Shown here: in pieces, positions 23,850 to 34,091 of the stretch
Numbering within the stretch: position 1 is the stretch's first letter
Layout: every line of letters begins with the position of its first letter
Made by a program: the position numbers and the translations under genes
Notes under the pieces: model-generated
What the model saw: only the letters and a program-made list of their open reading frames with translations
Told to the model about the DNA's origin: nothing
The model's database searches: none
Assembly (NCBI GenBank): GCA_905116865.2
Contig: CAJHNH020004868.1
Location: 85,001 to 149,000 of the forward strand
Length of the DNA: 64,000 nucleotides
Origin: Candidula unifasciata
Taxonomy: Eukaryota > Mollusca > Gastropoda > Stylommatophora > Geomitridae
Reading direction: 5' to 3'

Positions 23850-25335
23850 GAGATTGGTGTCTCACCAGTCTGAGAGCATTTACACACAGAGGTGGGGACA
23901 GAGAAGGCTTGACAGCACCAGAGTATTTTCCACAGAGATGGGCGTAGAGAAGGCTTGACAGCACCAGAGTATTTTACACAGAGGTGGGCACAGAGAAGGC
24001 TTGACAGCACTAGAATATTTTACAAAGAGATGGGCACAGAGAAGGCTTGACAGCACCAGAGTATTTTACACAGAAGTGGGCACGGAGAAGGCTTGACAGC
24101 ACCAGACTGATAGCATTTTAAACAGATATGGGCACAGAGAAGGCTTGACAGCACCAGAGTATTTTACACAGAGGTGGGCACAGAAAAGAGTTGACAGCAC
24201 CATACTGAGACTACTTTACACAGAGTTGGGTACAGAGAAGGCTTGACAGCACCATACTGAGACTATTTTACACAGAGTTGGGCACAGAGAAGGGTTGACA
24301 GCACCAGAGTATTTTACACAGAGGTGGGCACAGAAAAGAGTTGACAGCACCATACTGAGATTACTTTACACAGAGTTGGGTACAGAGAAGGCTTGACAGC
24401 ACCATACTGACACTATTTTACACAGATTTGGGCACAGAGAAGACATGAAAGCACCAGAGTATTTTACACAGAGTTGGGCACAGAGAAGGGTTGACAGCAC
24501 CAGAGTATTTTACACAGAGGTGGGCACAGAAAAGAGCTGACAGCACCATACTGAGACTAGTTTACACATAGTTGGGCACAGATAAAGGTTGACCGCTCCA
24601 GAGTATTTTACACAGAGGTAGGCACATAAAAGAGTTGACAGCACCATACTGAGACTACTTTACACGGAGTTGGGAACAGAGAAGGGTTGACAGCAACATA
24701 CTGAGACTATTTTACACAGCGTTGGGCACAGAGAAGGGTTGACAGCACCATACTGAGACTATTTTACACAGATGTGGGCGCAGAGAAGGGTTGACAGCAC
24801 CAAACTAAGATTATTTTACACAGAGTTGGGCACAGAAAAGAGTTGACAGCACCATACTTAGACTATTTTACACAGAGTTGGGCACAGACAAGGGTTGACA
24901 GCACCAAACTAAGATTATTTTACACAGAGGTGGGCACAGAGAATGGTTGACAGTACCAAACTAAAAGTATTTTACAGAGAAGTGGGCACAAAGAAAGGTT
25001 TGACAGCACCAAACTCAAGAGTATTTTACACAGAGGTGGGCACAGAGAAGGGTTGACAGTACCAAACTAAAAGTATTTTACACAGAGGTTGGCACAAAGA
25101 AAGGGTTGACAGCTCAAAACTCAAGAGTATTTTACACCGAGGTGGGCACAGAGAAGGGTTGACAGTACCAAACTAAAAGTATTTTACACAGAGGTTGGCA
25201 CAAAGAAAGGCTTGACAGCACCAAACTGAGAGTATTTCACACAGAGGATGGCACAGAAAAGCATTGACAGCACCGAACTGAGAGTATTTTACGCGAAGGT
25301 GGGCACAGAGAACCATTGGTAGCGTAGTGCGACAC
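23850..25335. repeat. Large minisatellite, roughly 45-54 bp units, about 28 copies
   Basis: Tandem, diverged units built on GGGCACAGAGAAGG(C/G)TTGACAGCACC and TATTTTACACAGAG. There are at least two unit lengths: short units with CCAGAGTATTTT and longer units with CCATACTGAGACTATTTT or CCAAACTAAAAGTATTTT. Subtypes cluster (CCAGAG type on the left, CCATACTGAGA in the middle, CCAAACTAAAAG on the right), showing local spread. Short minus-strand open frames in it repeat a HLCVKYS-like peptide and are a by-product. Confidence 0.95.
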
Positions 25336-25534
25336 AAAATCATAGTAGTCCAAGCTATGATAGACATAGAAGAACAACTATTATCAGATACAGTTGGCGG
25401 TTCTTGATGTGGGTTCTTAACGGTTTGCAGGGGTTAATAAGGTCCCAGTACTCAGCATGACCTGTCACGTAAACATTGTGCGAAAAAAAAGTAATAGACA
25501 GTAGATCCTCAATGAGAATTCTATAGTAGTGACC

Positions 25535-25705
25535 TTACAATATGACCTTGGCCTGAACGAAATGCTGTTGCAGAGGTGGCATTACGCAATGCTTTCTCTC
25601 AGTATGGCCAACTATACCTGCATTTGATGCAAATCGTGTGGTTTTGTTAATTAGAAACAGCTGGCTCGCTATTATAAAAAGCTTGTTTCTAATTAGTAAA
25701 GTGTG
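25535..25705 (+). repeat. Dispersed repeat I, copy 1
   Basis: Partly matches 49545-49685: TACCTGCA--TGATGCA, CGTGTGGTTTTG and GTTTCTAATTA in order. It also contains an inverted repeat, AATTAGAAACAGCT at about 25654 and AGCTTGTTTCTAATT ending near 25697, able to form a hairpin. Confidence 0.4.
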
Positions 25706-25832
25706 AATCTTTTTTAAGACAACGGCAGGTGCACTGTAGCCCATCTTTGTTTTGAACACGAGGTTAGGGTAACCATGCGTATAGTTTTTACGTTAAATAT
25801 CTTGTTGTTGGGTGTGTCACTGCTGTACCGTA

Positions 25833-25872
<40 letters not shown>
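25833..25872. repeat. (CA)n microsatellite
   Basis: About 20 CA units. Confidence 0.95.
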
Positions 25873-25875
<3 letters not shown>

Positions 25876-25919
25876 TCCGGTATATAAACATTATTTGCGT
25901 GCCCAAACAAAACAGAATT

Positions 25920-26075
25920 AACAGTAATTGACACACATGTGGAGATGGTTTGGAAAAAGGTTTACATGTGCAGCGATGTGAGGTGATTATTTTGATAACC
26001 TATCCCGCACACAATGAAACATTTACAATTCACCGAAGAGTAATGCTGGAGATGACCACTTCAGAGTGAACACTT
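25920..26075 (+). repeat. Dispersed repeat H, copy 2
   Basis: Second copy of the 21140-21330 repeat, same orientation, with moderate identity. Confidence 0.55.
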
Positions 26076-26206
26076 TTTGCAGCATGGGAAAATTTTGGCT
26101 ACTTACATATTTATATAACTTTTATATACAGTAGAACATACTTCGAAAAATAATATATTTCTGTAAAACAAAAATAACGAATATTTTAACTGCTTTTTAT
26201 TGTTTA

Positions 26207-26706
26207 CTAACTGTGCCCTGCCACGCGTTGCTGTGGCCCCGAATGGTGAAATGGAACAGAAATAAAGTAGCTCTCACCTAACAGTGTCTGTCATAACCCT
26301 CAACCCCCTTCCCTCTCCCCTCCACCCAGTCATATCTCCCTCTCGGAAGGATTGAAAAATCATCCCTGGCGAAAGTATTAAAATAGAAATAGTTAGGAAA
26401 TGAGAACTTGAAAAAAATGTTTTAAGCTCTCTTAGCTAACAGTGTCTGGCAATAATAATGTGAAGGTCGGTGTTGCACAGCCAAAGGTGGCTAATTGATT
26501 AAAAATAAATCCAGGCGGGCAACGAAACAAATATTGATTTGACCGTTGCTGGAGCTACGTCGTTCGTGGTTTGTGCGATTTTATGACAAAAAAATTACGC
26601 TTTGAGTCAGAGGCAATGTTGTGTGAAAATTTGAAAGCAATCGGTTTAGTAGTTTCCGAGTTTAGAACTAACGACATCGGAAAATTACCATTTTTATTAT
26701 TATCGA
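26207..26706 (-). mobile_element. Non-autonomous Helitron, 500 bp, ends intact
   Basis: Read on the minus strand, the element starts TCGATAATAATAAAAATGG (5' TC) and ends with hairpin GCCACAGCAACGCGTGGC followed by AGGGCACAGTTAG. It lies between A and T, the usual Helitron target. The terminus is TTAG where most Helitrons have CTRR. The left end (plus strand 26207-26240) matches 31394-31428 of the coding Helitron, and the right end shares CGGTTTAGTAGTTTCCG with CGGTTCAGTAGTTTCCG at about 34804. It carries no Rep/helicase sequence, so it would depend on a relative. Inside, CTAACAGTGTCTG occurs twice (about 26278 and 26436). Confidence 0.85.
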
Positions 26707-26767
26707 TACTGTGTGGTGTTGGTCGTAGGCAGTACAGTGATCCATAAACAATTTGCACCGTATACTA

Positions 26768-26995
26768 AACTTGAGGATGAGACACTAGGCAAGTTTTGGT
26801 TTTGTGGTATAACAAACTTCAGGATTCTGTATAAAGCAGACACTAGCCACGTTTGGCTTTTATGGTATAACAAACTTGAGGATTCTGTATAATGCAGAGA
26901 GACACTAGCCACGTTTGGCTTTTGTGGTATAACAAACTTGAGGATTCTGTATAATGCAGAGAGACACTAGGCAAGTTTGGCTTTTGTGGGTGTCC
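26768..26995. repeat. Minisatellite of about 66-71 bp, about 3.3 copies
   Basis: Units contain ACACTAG(G/C)CA(A/C)GTTTGG, TTTTGTGGTATAACAAACTT and AGGATTCTGTATAA-GCAGA. The second and third junctions carry an extra AGAG. It starts about 60 bases after the Helitron end. Confidence 0.9.
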
Positions 26996-27000
26996 CTGTA

Positions 27001-28390
27001 ATTTTTTTTTTTTTTTTTTTAGAATTGAACTGGTTGACTGGAGTTTGTCCTGTATATCGTCTAAGCTGATATTTCCAAATTGCTACGGATGGTGAACACT
27101 TCGGGTAACAACTGGGAGGTGAAAAACAGACGTTTAGGAAAAGGAGTGAAGAGATAGAATTTAGGCGAGTAAAGAAGAATTGAGAAGAGGTGAAGAGAAG
27201 AATGGATTGAAAGGAAATGAAGGAGGACCAAAAAAAAAAAAAAAACGAGGATAAGAAGACAAATGAGATTTGTAGAAGAGGAGGTGATTTATGTTACTCG
27301 CGTGTCTGCTTATTGTCGAGGCCCTATTTTAAAATCTAGAATAGGAAACAAACCACCTCTTGACTTTAATGATGATTTTTCTTGCAGATTGGCATGATCG
27401 CTGCACTAAATGCTCTCTTAAAATTACTCATCTGTTTCAAACTCCCCCTCCCTCCCCGCCTCCTCCTCCCTCATTATTTTTTGTTTGTGGTTTTTTGTTT
27501 TGTTTTTTGGGTTGCTTTTTTAAAAAATATTCAGAGACACACACAATATATGTTTTTTTAAAGGCAAGTTTATTGCTAATATACTTGGTCAGTGTGTTCA
27601 TTACATGGCTGTTGTGTTCATTATTCTATACCAATATTGTATCATCAGCCTGCATAGCCCGCTGCTTAGACACATACGTTTCCCTTCCAGCAAAATATCA
27701 AATGATAAATAAATAGAATGTTATTTCTTACCTTTTGTTGTCAGTGTCAAACATGAAGCATGAGTAGAGCACATAAACAGAAAATAACTACACGTGAAAC
27801 TGCTGTCTCCAAACTCCCCCCCCCCCCCCCCCGAAAAGAGGGACATGCCCACGAATACAACCAACCGTTAGAGAGAAGGTTGGAACACAGGAATGACACT
27901 AAAAGGGGTATGGCCATTGTGTAGGAGTGCAGCAAGACCAGACTGTATATGAAACCACCCACAGCAAAATATTTAGGTTTTCCAGTACTATTTAGCAAAA
28001 TAAAATACTCAACTGTATATGGTGGTCCAAAAGACGTTGTGTAGAAAAGCTCGCTCTCCTACGAATTACGCCTGGCCAAATCAGATGGAGACCAAACCAA
28101 GAGGAAACACCAAGTAAGAAGAGGAAAGACATGCACAACTAACAACAGGGTGGAGGACGAGTGGTCTGAATCGAAAGGAAGCATCCAGCCCAGAAACGGC
28201 ACAAATACTAGAATTTAGTCACGAAAGTGACGCAAATAACACAGACCACAAATATAGGCGGAGACTGTTAGCAGCCTCGGCTAGCTAGCAACAGTCTGAA
28301 CGTGTTCGACCTTTTAATTTTTTTTTTCTCAAGAGGAATCGGAATCGGAAAACATCTTGGTGGAAATCGAAATAAAGACTAAGGAAGACA
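27001..28390. other. No recognised gene
   Basis: Unassigned sequence with a poly-T tract (27001-27020), poly-A (27229-27245), and poly-C (27815-27832). The stretch at 28030-28300 has no recognised relation. No gene supported. Confidence 0.5.
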
Positions 28391-28607
28391 GACAGCCATG
28401 GCGTTGACGACTAGACGCCTGCCTGTGACTTAGAAGGTCATGGGTTCGCGTCCTGACGGAGCCGGACATTTTGTTTTCAAAAAGGACGTTGACTCCCAGA
28501 TCGATCTAGCCTTGAATAGGTACCACATGCAGTCCAGGGAAGTAAAGGCGGCCGGCATGATGCCGAGCACATCACCCACCAAGCGCCGATTGGTCTATAA
28601 AAATATG
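28391..28607 (+). mobile_element. SINE-C copy, tRNA-derived, interrupted at its tail by Tc1
   Basis: A tRNA-like head with an A-box region TGGCGTTGACGACTAG (about 28399-28414) and B box GGTTCGCGTCC (28442-28452). The SINE-C body follows: GGAGCCGGACATTTTG, then CCGGCATGATG and CACATCACCCACCAA, then TTGGTCTATAAAAATAT. The Tc1 element begins immediately after, at a TA in the AT-rich tail. The sequence past Tc1 (30122 on, TATAGTTTTGAAC) resembles the SINE-C tail seen in reverse at 37820-37835. Other copies: 37780-38300, 40685-40880, 55555-55710, 8290-8495, 37325-37470. Confidence 0.8.
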
Positions 28608-28609
28608 TA

Positions 28610-30121
28610 CTGTTAAAAAAGAAACGCATAGTTATCTGATGGCGCGTTTTTTATTAGTTTGTAAATAAAATATCGTACTTGGGTATGTGAAAAGCAGACT
28701 TGAATGTTGTTTAGCGTGTCCAGTGGACACGCGGGTGTGAATTGCGTGGGTTTGTGTAATCGTTACAATGCAGTGGTCAATTGTGTAAGATCATATTTGT
28801 GAGCATATCTCACGCTACTCAATTTGCGGTAAACACTATTCACTGCCTACGCAATTTAAATCCTTTAAAGGGATAACGCTACATCAAAAAGATCAGTTCA
28901 TTTCAAGCTGTCAAGAATGGCACCTCTATCGATAAATTTAAGGAATATCGCTAATGGCCGATTGCAGGCAGGAGAAAGTTAAGTCAGGTTGTCAGGCGTC
29001 TCAACGAGCATCAAAGTACCATTAGTCGACTTTGACCCCGGTTCCAAGCCAGCGGTTTAGTTAAAGATCGACATCGCAGTGGACGACCCAGAGTGACAAC
29101 AGCAGCGGACAATCACTTTATTCGGCTTCGTCACCTTAAAGACAGGTTTACAACAGCTTCCCCAACTACACAGGTATTGCCTCCAGGAAGTCATCTGTCT
29201 GATCAAACTGTTCGGAACAGACTGCATGATGTTGGACTTTGGGCTTGACGACCACACCAAGAACCTGTCCTTACGTGTCGCCACCGCTAAAATCGACTTC
29301 TTGGGCCAACATACATCGTCACTGGGCAAGTGACAATCGGTAGAGACGTTTTTGGTTAAGTGACGAATCTTTCTTTTTGTTAGCGTCATGATAGACGACG
29401 TAGCGTCTACCGTAGACGAAATGAAGGTTTAGCCCAAAATTGTGTTGATGAAGCTCTGCTGCACGGTAGTGGAGGTGTAATGGTGTGGGGGAATGATCAG
29501 TTACAACGGAAGGAGGCAGTTGGTGCACATTGAAGAAAGCTTGAATGCACAACAATACGTCCATGAAATTCTTCGACGACATGTCCTTCCATTTCAGGAT
29601 GCCAACAGATATTTTTTTCAACAGAACAACGCCAGACCCCATTCTGCACAGCTGACCACGCAGTTCCTGGCTGCCAATAACATTCAAACCCTTTCCTAGC
29701 CATCCCTGTCTGAAGACATGAGTCCGATTGAGCACCTGTGGGATGAGCTGTAAAGATGTGTTTGTCGCCAAAACGTTGCTCCAGCCAGCGGTCATGATCT
29801 GTTTCAGGCACTCCAGGAAGAGTGGACAGCCATCCGAAAGGCATACGTCAGACATCTGATCGCTTCTATGCCCAGGAGATGCCAGTTACTGATCCATGCA
29901 AGAGGTTGCCACACACTAAATACTAAGGCCTACGCCTAAAAACTATCGTGACCCAGATGCAAAAAAAAAAAAATGTGTCAATTGATTGGTGGAACCCTAA
30001 GGTATTTTTGTGTGAAATTTGAGTAATTTCACTTTCTGCATTACAACGATGCAGAATATCAAAATTATGAGTATGGTTGTTACTTTCAGTAACTATGCGT
30101 TTCTTTTTTTTTTTTTAACAG
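28610..30121 (+). mobile_element. Tc1-like DNA transposon, 1512 bp
   Basis: The element is bounded by TA on both sides (28608-28609 and 30122-30123) and has terminal inverted repeats of about 25 bases. The left begins CTGTTAAAAAAGAAACGCAT; the right ends ATGCGTTTC, a longer T run, then AACAG. The only difference is the length of the A/T run. Total length and TA duplication are typical of Tc1/mariner elements. It encodes one decayed transposase on the plus strand and sits in the tail of a SINE-C copy. Confidence 0.93.
28918..29938 (+). pseudogene. Tc1-type transposase, inactivated
   Basis: Start context ATGGCACC at 28918. In shifting frames the paired-like helix-turn-helix region is visible: RRLNEHQSTISRLW (about 28995), GLVKDRHRSGRPRVTT at about 29050-29100 with the GRPR hook, then TVRNRLHDVGL (about 29205-29245). 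The catalytic core follows. First Asp is in LSDESFF (Asp codon 29362-29364). The second Asp is replaced by Asn in FFQQNNARPHSA (codon 29625-29627; family QQDNARPH). The third residue Glu is in MSPIEHLWDEL (codon 29730-29732). The last two are separated by 34 residues, the Tc1 DD34E spacing. Stops and frameshifts interrupt the frame at many points, so the element cannot make its own transposase. Confidence 0.88.
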
Positions 30122-30484
30122 TATAGTTTTGAACAAAGAAGACACAAACAATAGATTGCAAAAGACATAAAATTCACTGGGCTTCAACAATTTAACGAGA
30201 AACAGAGGACATGTGTATTATCTCCATGACATATTGTTGCAAACGCTATTACACTCATACTTATCATGTGTATTACTGTTCAGAGGAAAATATCTGCAGA
30301 AATGACATATCGCTCTTGTATTTCTCTCCTAAATTATTGGTATTCACTTATTTAATTACATATTCTAGTCTATGTTGTAGATTAAATTGGACATGTACAA
30401 GCAAGCATGTTTATAATATCAGTGTGTCTCATGCCATTGAATGTCATTGCGCAGTCACTGAAAGAAGCATAAATGCCTTTATCT

Positions 30485-30800
30485 AATCAGCATCTGGAAG
30501 TAAAAGACACGAAACTTAAGATCTTCAACTCTTGTGTGATTTCAGTGCTGACTTATGGTTATGAGAGTTGGAAATTAACGGTAGCTCTAGACAAAAAATA
30601 TTAGACAGTTTTTGAGAACAAATGTTTTAGAAGAATACTTAATCACTGGACAGATTTAAGATCATATAAGCCAATAAGAAAAGAGCCAACCAAGAAATCA
30701 ATGTATCCAATTTGTTTAAGAAGGTTCCACTGGAACTGTATCGATCATGCACCCAGAATCATTAAACGGCAGTGTACGTATCCATACGATTTTAGTGAAA
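30485..30800 (+). pseudogene. LINE C-terminal RT fragment
   Basis: In one plus-strand phase the sequence reads TKLKIFNSCVISVLTYGYES then WKLT, then KCFRRILNHW, and RRFHWNCIDH. These are conserved words of the LINE thumb and C-terminal region (TKL-IFNSCV-SVLLYG-E-W, CLRRIL-I-W, RRW-WIGH). Stops interrupt it and no palm domain is present. The GA array downstream (30950) may lie near its 3' end. Confidence 0.7.
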
Positions 30801-30884
30801 ACGTTTCAGAGTGTAATGTGTGACTTTACCACGGTTCAATTACTGCAGTCTGCGGTTTAAGGAAAAGGGAGGTGAGAGGGAGGG

Positions 30885-30942
30885 AGTGGAGAGAGAGAGA
30901 GAAAACAGTTGCTATTAGGCAGTTGTCCCAGGGTCACGCCGT

Positions 30943-30993
<51 letters not shown>
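30885..30993. repeat. (GA)n microsatellites
   Basis: A short GA tract near 30890-30902, then about 21 GA units at 30949-30992. Confidence 0.93.
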
Positions 30994-30996
<3 letters not shown>

Positions 30997-31393
30997 GGGC
31001 TCACCATTAACATTACCATTATTAGCAGCCGACAAATTACGGCTAAACTCCACGGATAAAACGACACGCATCAATTAAAAAAATGTTATTTAAACAGCTA
31101 ACTGCATATTCGTTACACGACTTCGCTAAACAATGCAAGAATTTGTTGGCTGTTCGTGATTTTGCTGAGAATTATACTTTCAATTATTTGCTTTTGCTTT
31201 CTGTGCGTTTCGTAGTTCATATCATTGTCAAAATCACCGCAGGGTAATCTGAACTGGTAAGTAGCTTTCTTCACACCTGTGAATGTCGGAATTATGGTAC
31301 TGCGTTCATAACCGATAGACGCGACCGCTAATAGCATTATCATTATTTGTCATTGTTTTTGATTTGTGAAATAGCATAAGATTTATAATGTAA

Positions 31394-31428
31394 CTAACTG
31401 TACCCGGCCACGCGTTGCTGTGGCATAG
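31394..31428 (-). other. Helitron 3' terminus with hairpin
   Basis: The palindrome GCCAC-GCGTTGCT-GTGGC, then 13 bases to the end TTAG|T on the minus strand. This is the transposition-termination signal expected for Helitrons, with TTAG instead of CTRR. Confidence 0.8.
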
Positions 31429-31531
31429 TTTGGCTCAATTGAAAAGAAAGAAAATAGAAATCTTACTTCGTACATCGAAGTAGTCAGAAAAGTGAAAAGC
31501 AATGAAAACAGGAAAAATACACAATTTTACA

Positions 31532-31840
31532 TTACGAACAATAATTGTTCTTAGTTTTTCCGCCTGATGAGTACACGAATAAATCAGTAGGTTTTCCGAC
31601 GCGTGAACAGGCCACATATGGCTGTCCACGTGAAAAGCATAGATGTTCCAAACGTAGTCCACCACACACTTGTTCTGATTGTCCCTGTGATTTGTTGATG
31701 GTCATTGCAAAGGCGAATCGCACCGGAAACTGCAAGCATCTGAATTTAAATGGCATATCTGTTGGAATTGCGTTGCATTAGTATATCCTGGCTCTTAAAT
31801 GTTCATGTAAAATTGTACTTACTATGATATTGGGCACTCA
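31532..31840 (-). pseudogene. Helitron helicase, C-terminal part (motifs V-VI)
   Basis: Minus-strand open piece with MPFKFRCLQFPVRFAFAMTI, then NKSQGQS and GQPYVACSRVGKP-DLFVY. In the family the NKSQGQ and YVA-SRV words are the last helicase motifs of the Pif1-like (SF1B) domain. It is separated from the main helicase piece by a frame change and decayed sequence at about 31757-31840. Confidence 0.85.
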
Positions 31841-32896
31841 ATTTTTTACTGACAGCCTGGTACCACTGCAAAGATGTGGCGGATTGATGTTTCTGAGAAG
31901 AATAACAGGCACGCCAACTTTCAAGGTTAAAACATGGGATAGCATACCTGGCAAACCAAGCGAATTAAAAAACTCAGTTAGATAATTGACAACCTCGTCT
32001 TGAATCATTACAGTATCGATAGACTTATACGTTGTCACTCCGTCTGGTAATGTGTCTTGGATGTTCGGATTCATGGCATACACATCCTTATTTTTAGCTG
32101 CTAAGATAGCACGTTCACTGAGCCACTGATGATTTATGTAATTCTGTGTGATATTAGGGAAAACTTCGTCCCATATAATGAGTTGACATACTTTGAGTAT
32201 TTTACCCATTGCAGAATCATTGTTGATATTGCATGTTGGTGTCTCAGTGATATGCATATTTAAAGGCAACTTCAGTGCTAAATGCACTGTTCGGCCACCA
32301 TCCAAAAGAGTTGCAGCAAATCCAGAAGATGTGATTGCCAGTGCAATATTATTTTGTGACCGTATGGATGCCAAAATAAACGAAATGAGAAAGGTCTTGC
32401 CTGTGCCTCCGGGTGCATCTATGAAATACAATCCTCCGTGTTGTCTTATAACGGCATGCATAATTGTGTCATATGCTATACGTTGTTCTGGAACCAATTT
32501 TGAAAGATTGGTTTGAACAAATGTACCTAATTCAGTGACATCAAAGTGTGTCTCTCGTTGCAACTCACGATCGAAAATGTTGTTGTCAGATCGTTCTGGT
32601 GGAGCCAGTCCCAGCTGAACCAGTGCTTTATTAGTTATTGCCAAACATATGTCCTCAATGCAAACCAATGCCTCGTTATATACATTTGGTGTGAAATGAA
32701 GGTCCTGATCTTGCTCCGTTTCACGACAGCGATGTAGGATGTCTTCACTCATGTAGTCTTTGTATTTGTCCCAAAGCTCTTTTGGATTGGATGGGAAGCA
32801 AGTTGTTAATATTATTGCAAATAATGTGCGTATTTGCTGTGGTCGAGCAGTATTCGAAGCATCAGCGAGTGGTGTCCAAATGTGCATCATTTTCAA
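31838..32896 (-). pseudogene. Helitron Pif1-like helicase, main piece
   Basis: A 352-codon minus-strand open frame, the longest credible coding remnant here. From N to C: a linker (IRTLFAIILTTCFPSNPKEL, then LWDKYKDYMSEDIL), the LVPEQRIAYDTIM block, Walker A DAPGGTGKTFLISF (near plus-strand 32393-32425), ITSSGFAATLLDGGRTVHLA, and Walker B LIIWDE (about 32165-32182). Directly after WDE it jumps to VFPNITQNYINHQWLSERAI, which in intact Helitrons comes over 100 residues later. So motifs III-IV are deleted at about 32164. It ends with VGVPVILLRN and SGTRL-VK words. Known role: unwinding during rolling-circle transposition. This copy cannot be active. Confidence 0.9.
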
Positions 32897-33430
32897 GAAG
32901 ATTTAATTCTTGGCAAGCTTCACAGTAAGTAGCACATACTTTACCATAAACTGTTCTCAAGCCCTGGAAGGATGTCGGTCCCCGTTTGTTGATTGAAAGT
33001 AACCGCAAGTAAAAGCGATTTTTAGGATGAACAGTGTACAGACGGCCTAAAACATCAGTAGAATATAAATTAGGATGTCCGTCAACCGCTTGACGTTGCT
33101 TGCAACGTTGAAACTTTTTAGCTGATGCATTCCACGTGTAGTATGTTGGCAGGTCAGAGTAAAGTAGTGTCTTTGCAAACATATCATCTCTACACAATGA
33201 GAAAAATCAGTTAACGTGGTTGGCGGTGGTAACAGTGCTCGTGCATGTGCATTTTCTGTAGTGAAGTACACGCGCTGTCCAATGTCAAGGTGCACTGCTA
33301 AATGAACAACCGCTGGATGTCGTTCATGAATTGGAAATGACAAAATGCGCCATACCGCTTCATTGCTACTAATGTAGCGCCCCAGCTGATATTGCTCGAT
33401 TTCATCGATAGATGCAGCTGCATGTCCCAC
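32862..33430 (-). pseudogene. Helitron Rep, region between nuclease and helicase
   Basis: Two overlapping minus-strand open pieces in different frames. The first reads EIEQYQLGRYISSNEAVWRI, then FPIHERHPAVVHLAVHLDIG and QRVYFT. The second reads LYSDLPTYYTWNASAKKF, then LYTVHPKNRFYLRLLSINKR and GPTSFQGLRTV, then LNLLENDAH. These are highly characteristic Helitron Rep words. Frameshifts lie near 33185 and near 32870, where it would join the helicase frame. Confidence 0.87.
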
Positions 33431-33439
33431 TCCAGATAA

Positions 33440-33540
33440 TGATTAATGATAATGTGTATATATTTATCATTGCGGGATTTAAGAAGTGGTGCACATTTGT
33501 TTGAAGTAAACAAAAAACATGTACATACTGGTTTTCAGTC
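33440..33540. repeat. Helitron-internal repeat, unit 1
   Basis: Contains GATAATGTGTATATATTTAT, CATTGCGGGATTTAAGAAG and AACAAAAAACATGTACATAC. The same words recur at 33835-33975 and 34383-34530. Confidence 0.75.
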
Positions 33541-33637
33541 TCACCTCACGTTGCTCGTCTGTTTCTGAAGCAATTAATTCCCTTCTCTTGCGTGTTTTAG
33601 GTGTAGATGGGCCAATCGCTTGTCGTTTGGGAAGCAT
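33537..33637 (-). pseudogene. Helitron Rep N-terminal segment
   Basis: Minus-strand ATG at 33637-33635 starts MLPKRQAIGPSTPKTRKRRE, followed by ASETDEQREVRLKT, a short basic leader like that of Helitron proteins. It ends at AAAACCAGTATGT, which looks like a splice donor or a deletion edge. The next recognisable Rep word lies about 110 bases on, so the HUH nuclease core is missing. Confidence 0.6.
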
Positions 33638-33834
33638 AACTGCAAATTATGTGAGCGCTGATCATCAATAGCTTGTTCGTTCTCACGCACTGAATGAAAT
33701 ATGACTTGAAGTATCCCTGAAATAAATGAAAATATGAGCATGAGATATCAATCTATTTTGACTCAAGAGAAAATGCATAGAAACTGGGCGGGAAATAATA
33801 AGAAAAGGCGGTATATAAGACAATATAAGAAAGC

Positions 33835-33975
33835 CAACAAATAATGTGCATACATTTATCATTGTGGGATTTAAGGAGTGGTCCACACATGTATTTGAAG
33901 TTTTAAAAAATGTACATAATGACTGATGTCACTGGAAATAAATGCGCTCACCTGTTGAGATATTTCTAGATTCTA
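33835..33975. repeat. Helitron-internal repeat, unit 2
   Basis: Second, more diverged unit, with TTTATCATTGTGGGATTTAA, ATGTACATAATGACTGATGT and GAGATATTTCTAGAT. Confidence 0.75.
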
Positions 33976-34091
33976 ACACTGACCTGAGACGGAATGTCAT
34001 GTAAATTTATATAATTCTTTTGAATAACAGAAGAAAGCCAACCAAAACTGTTGTACCCATGAGTATGAGAAAGATAACAGATAATGATTAA

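Noticed and set aside
23370..25335. CRISPR-like array (regular repeats with spacers)
   Set aside because: The units are directly tandem with no unique spacers, and the sequence context is eukaryotic.
24000..25367. Repeated HLCVKYS-type peptide on the minus strand
   Set aside because: It is the minisatellite read in frame where the unit length happens to be near a multiple of three. The frame breaks between subtypes.
27360..27716. 118-codon open frame
   Set aside because: It begins in a possible LINE scrap and runs through CT- and T-rich low-complexity sequence; no recognisable domain.
33537..33637. Independent host exon with splice donor
   Set aside because: Its content and position match the N-terminus of the Helitron protein, so it belongs to the element.
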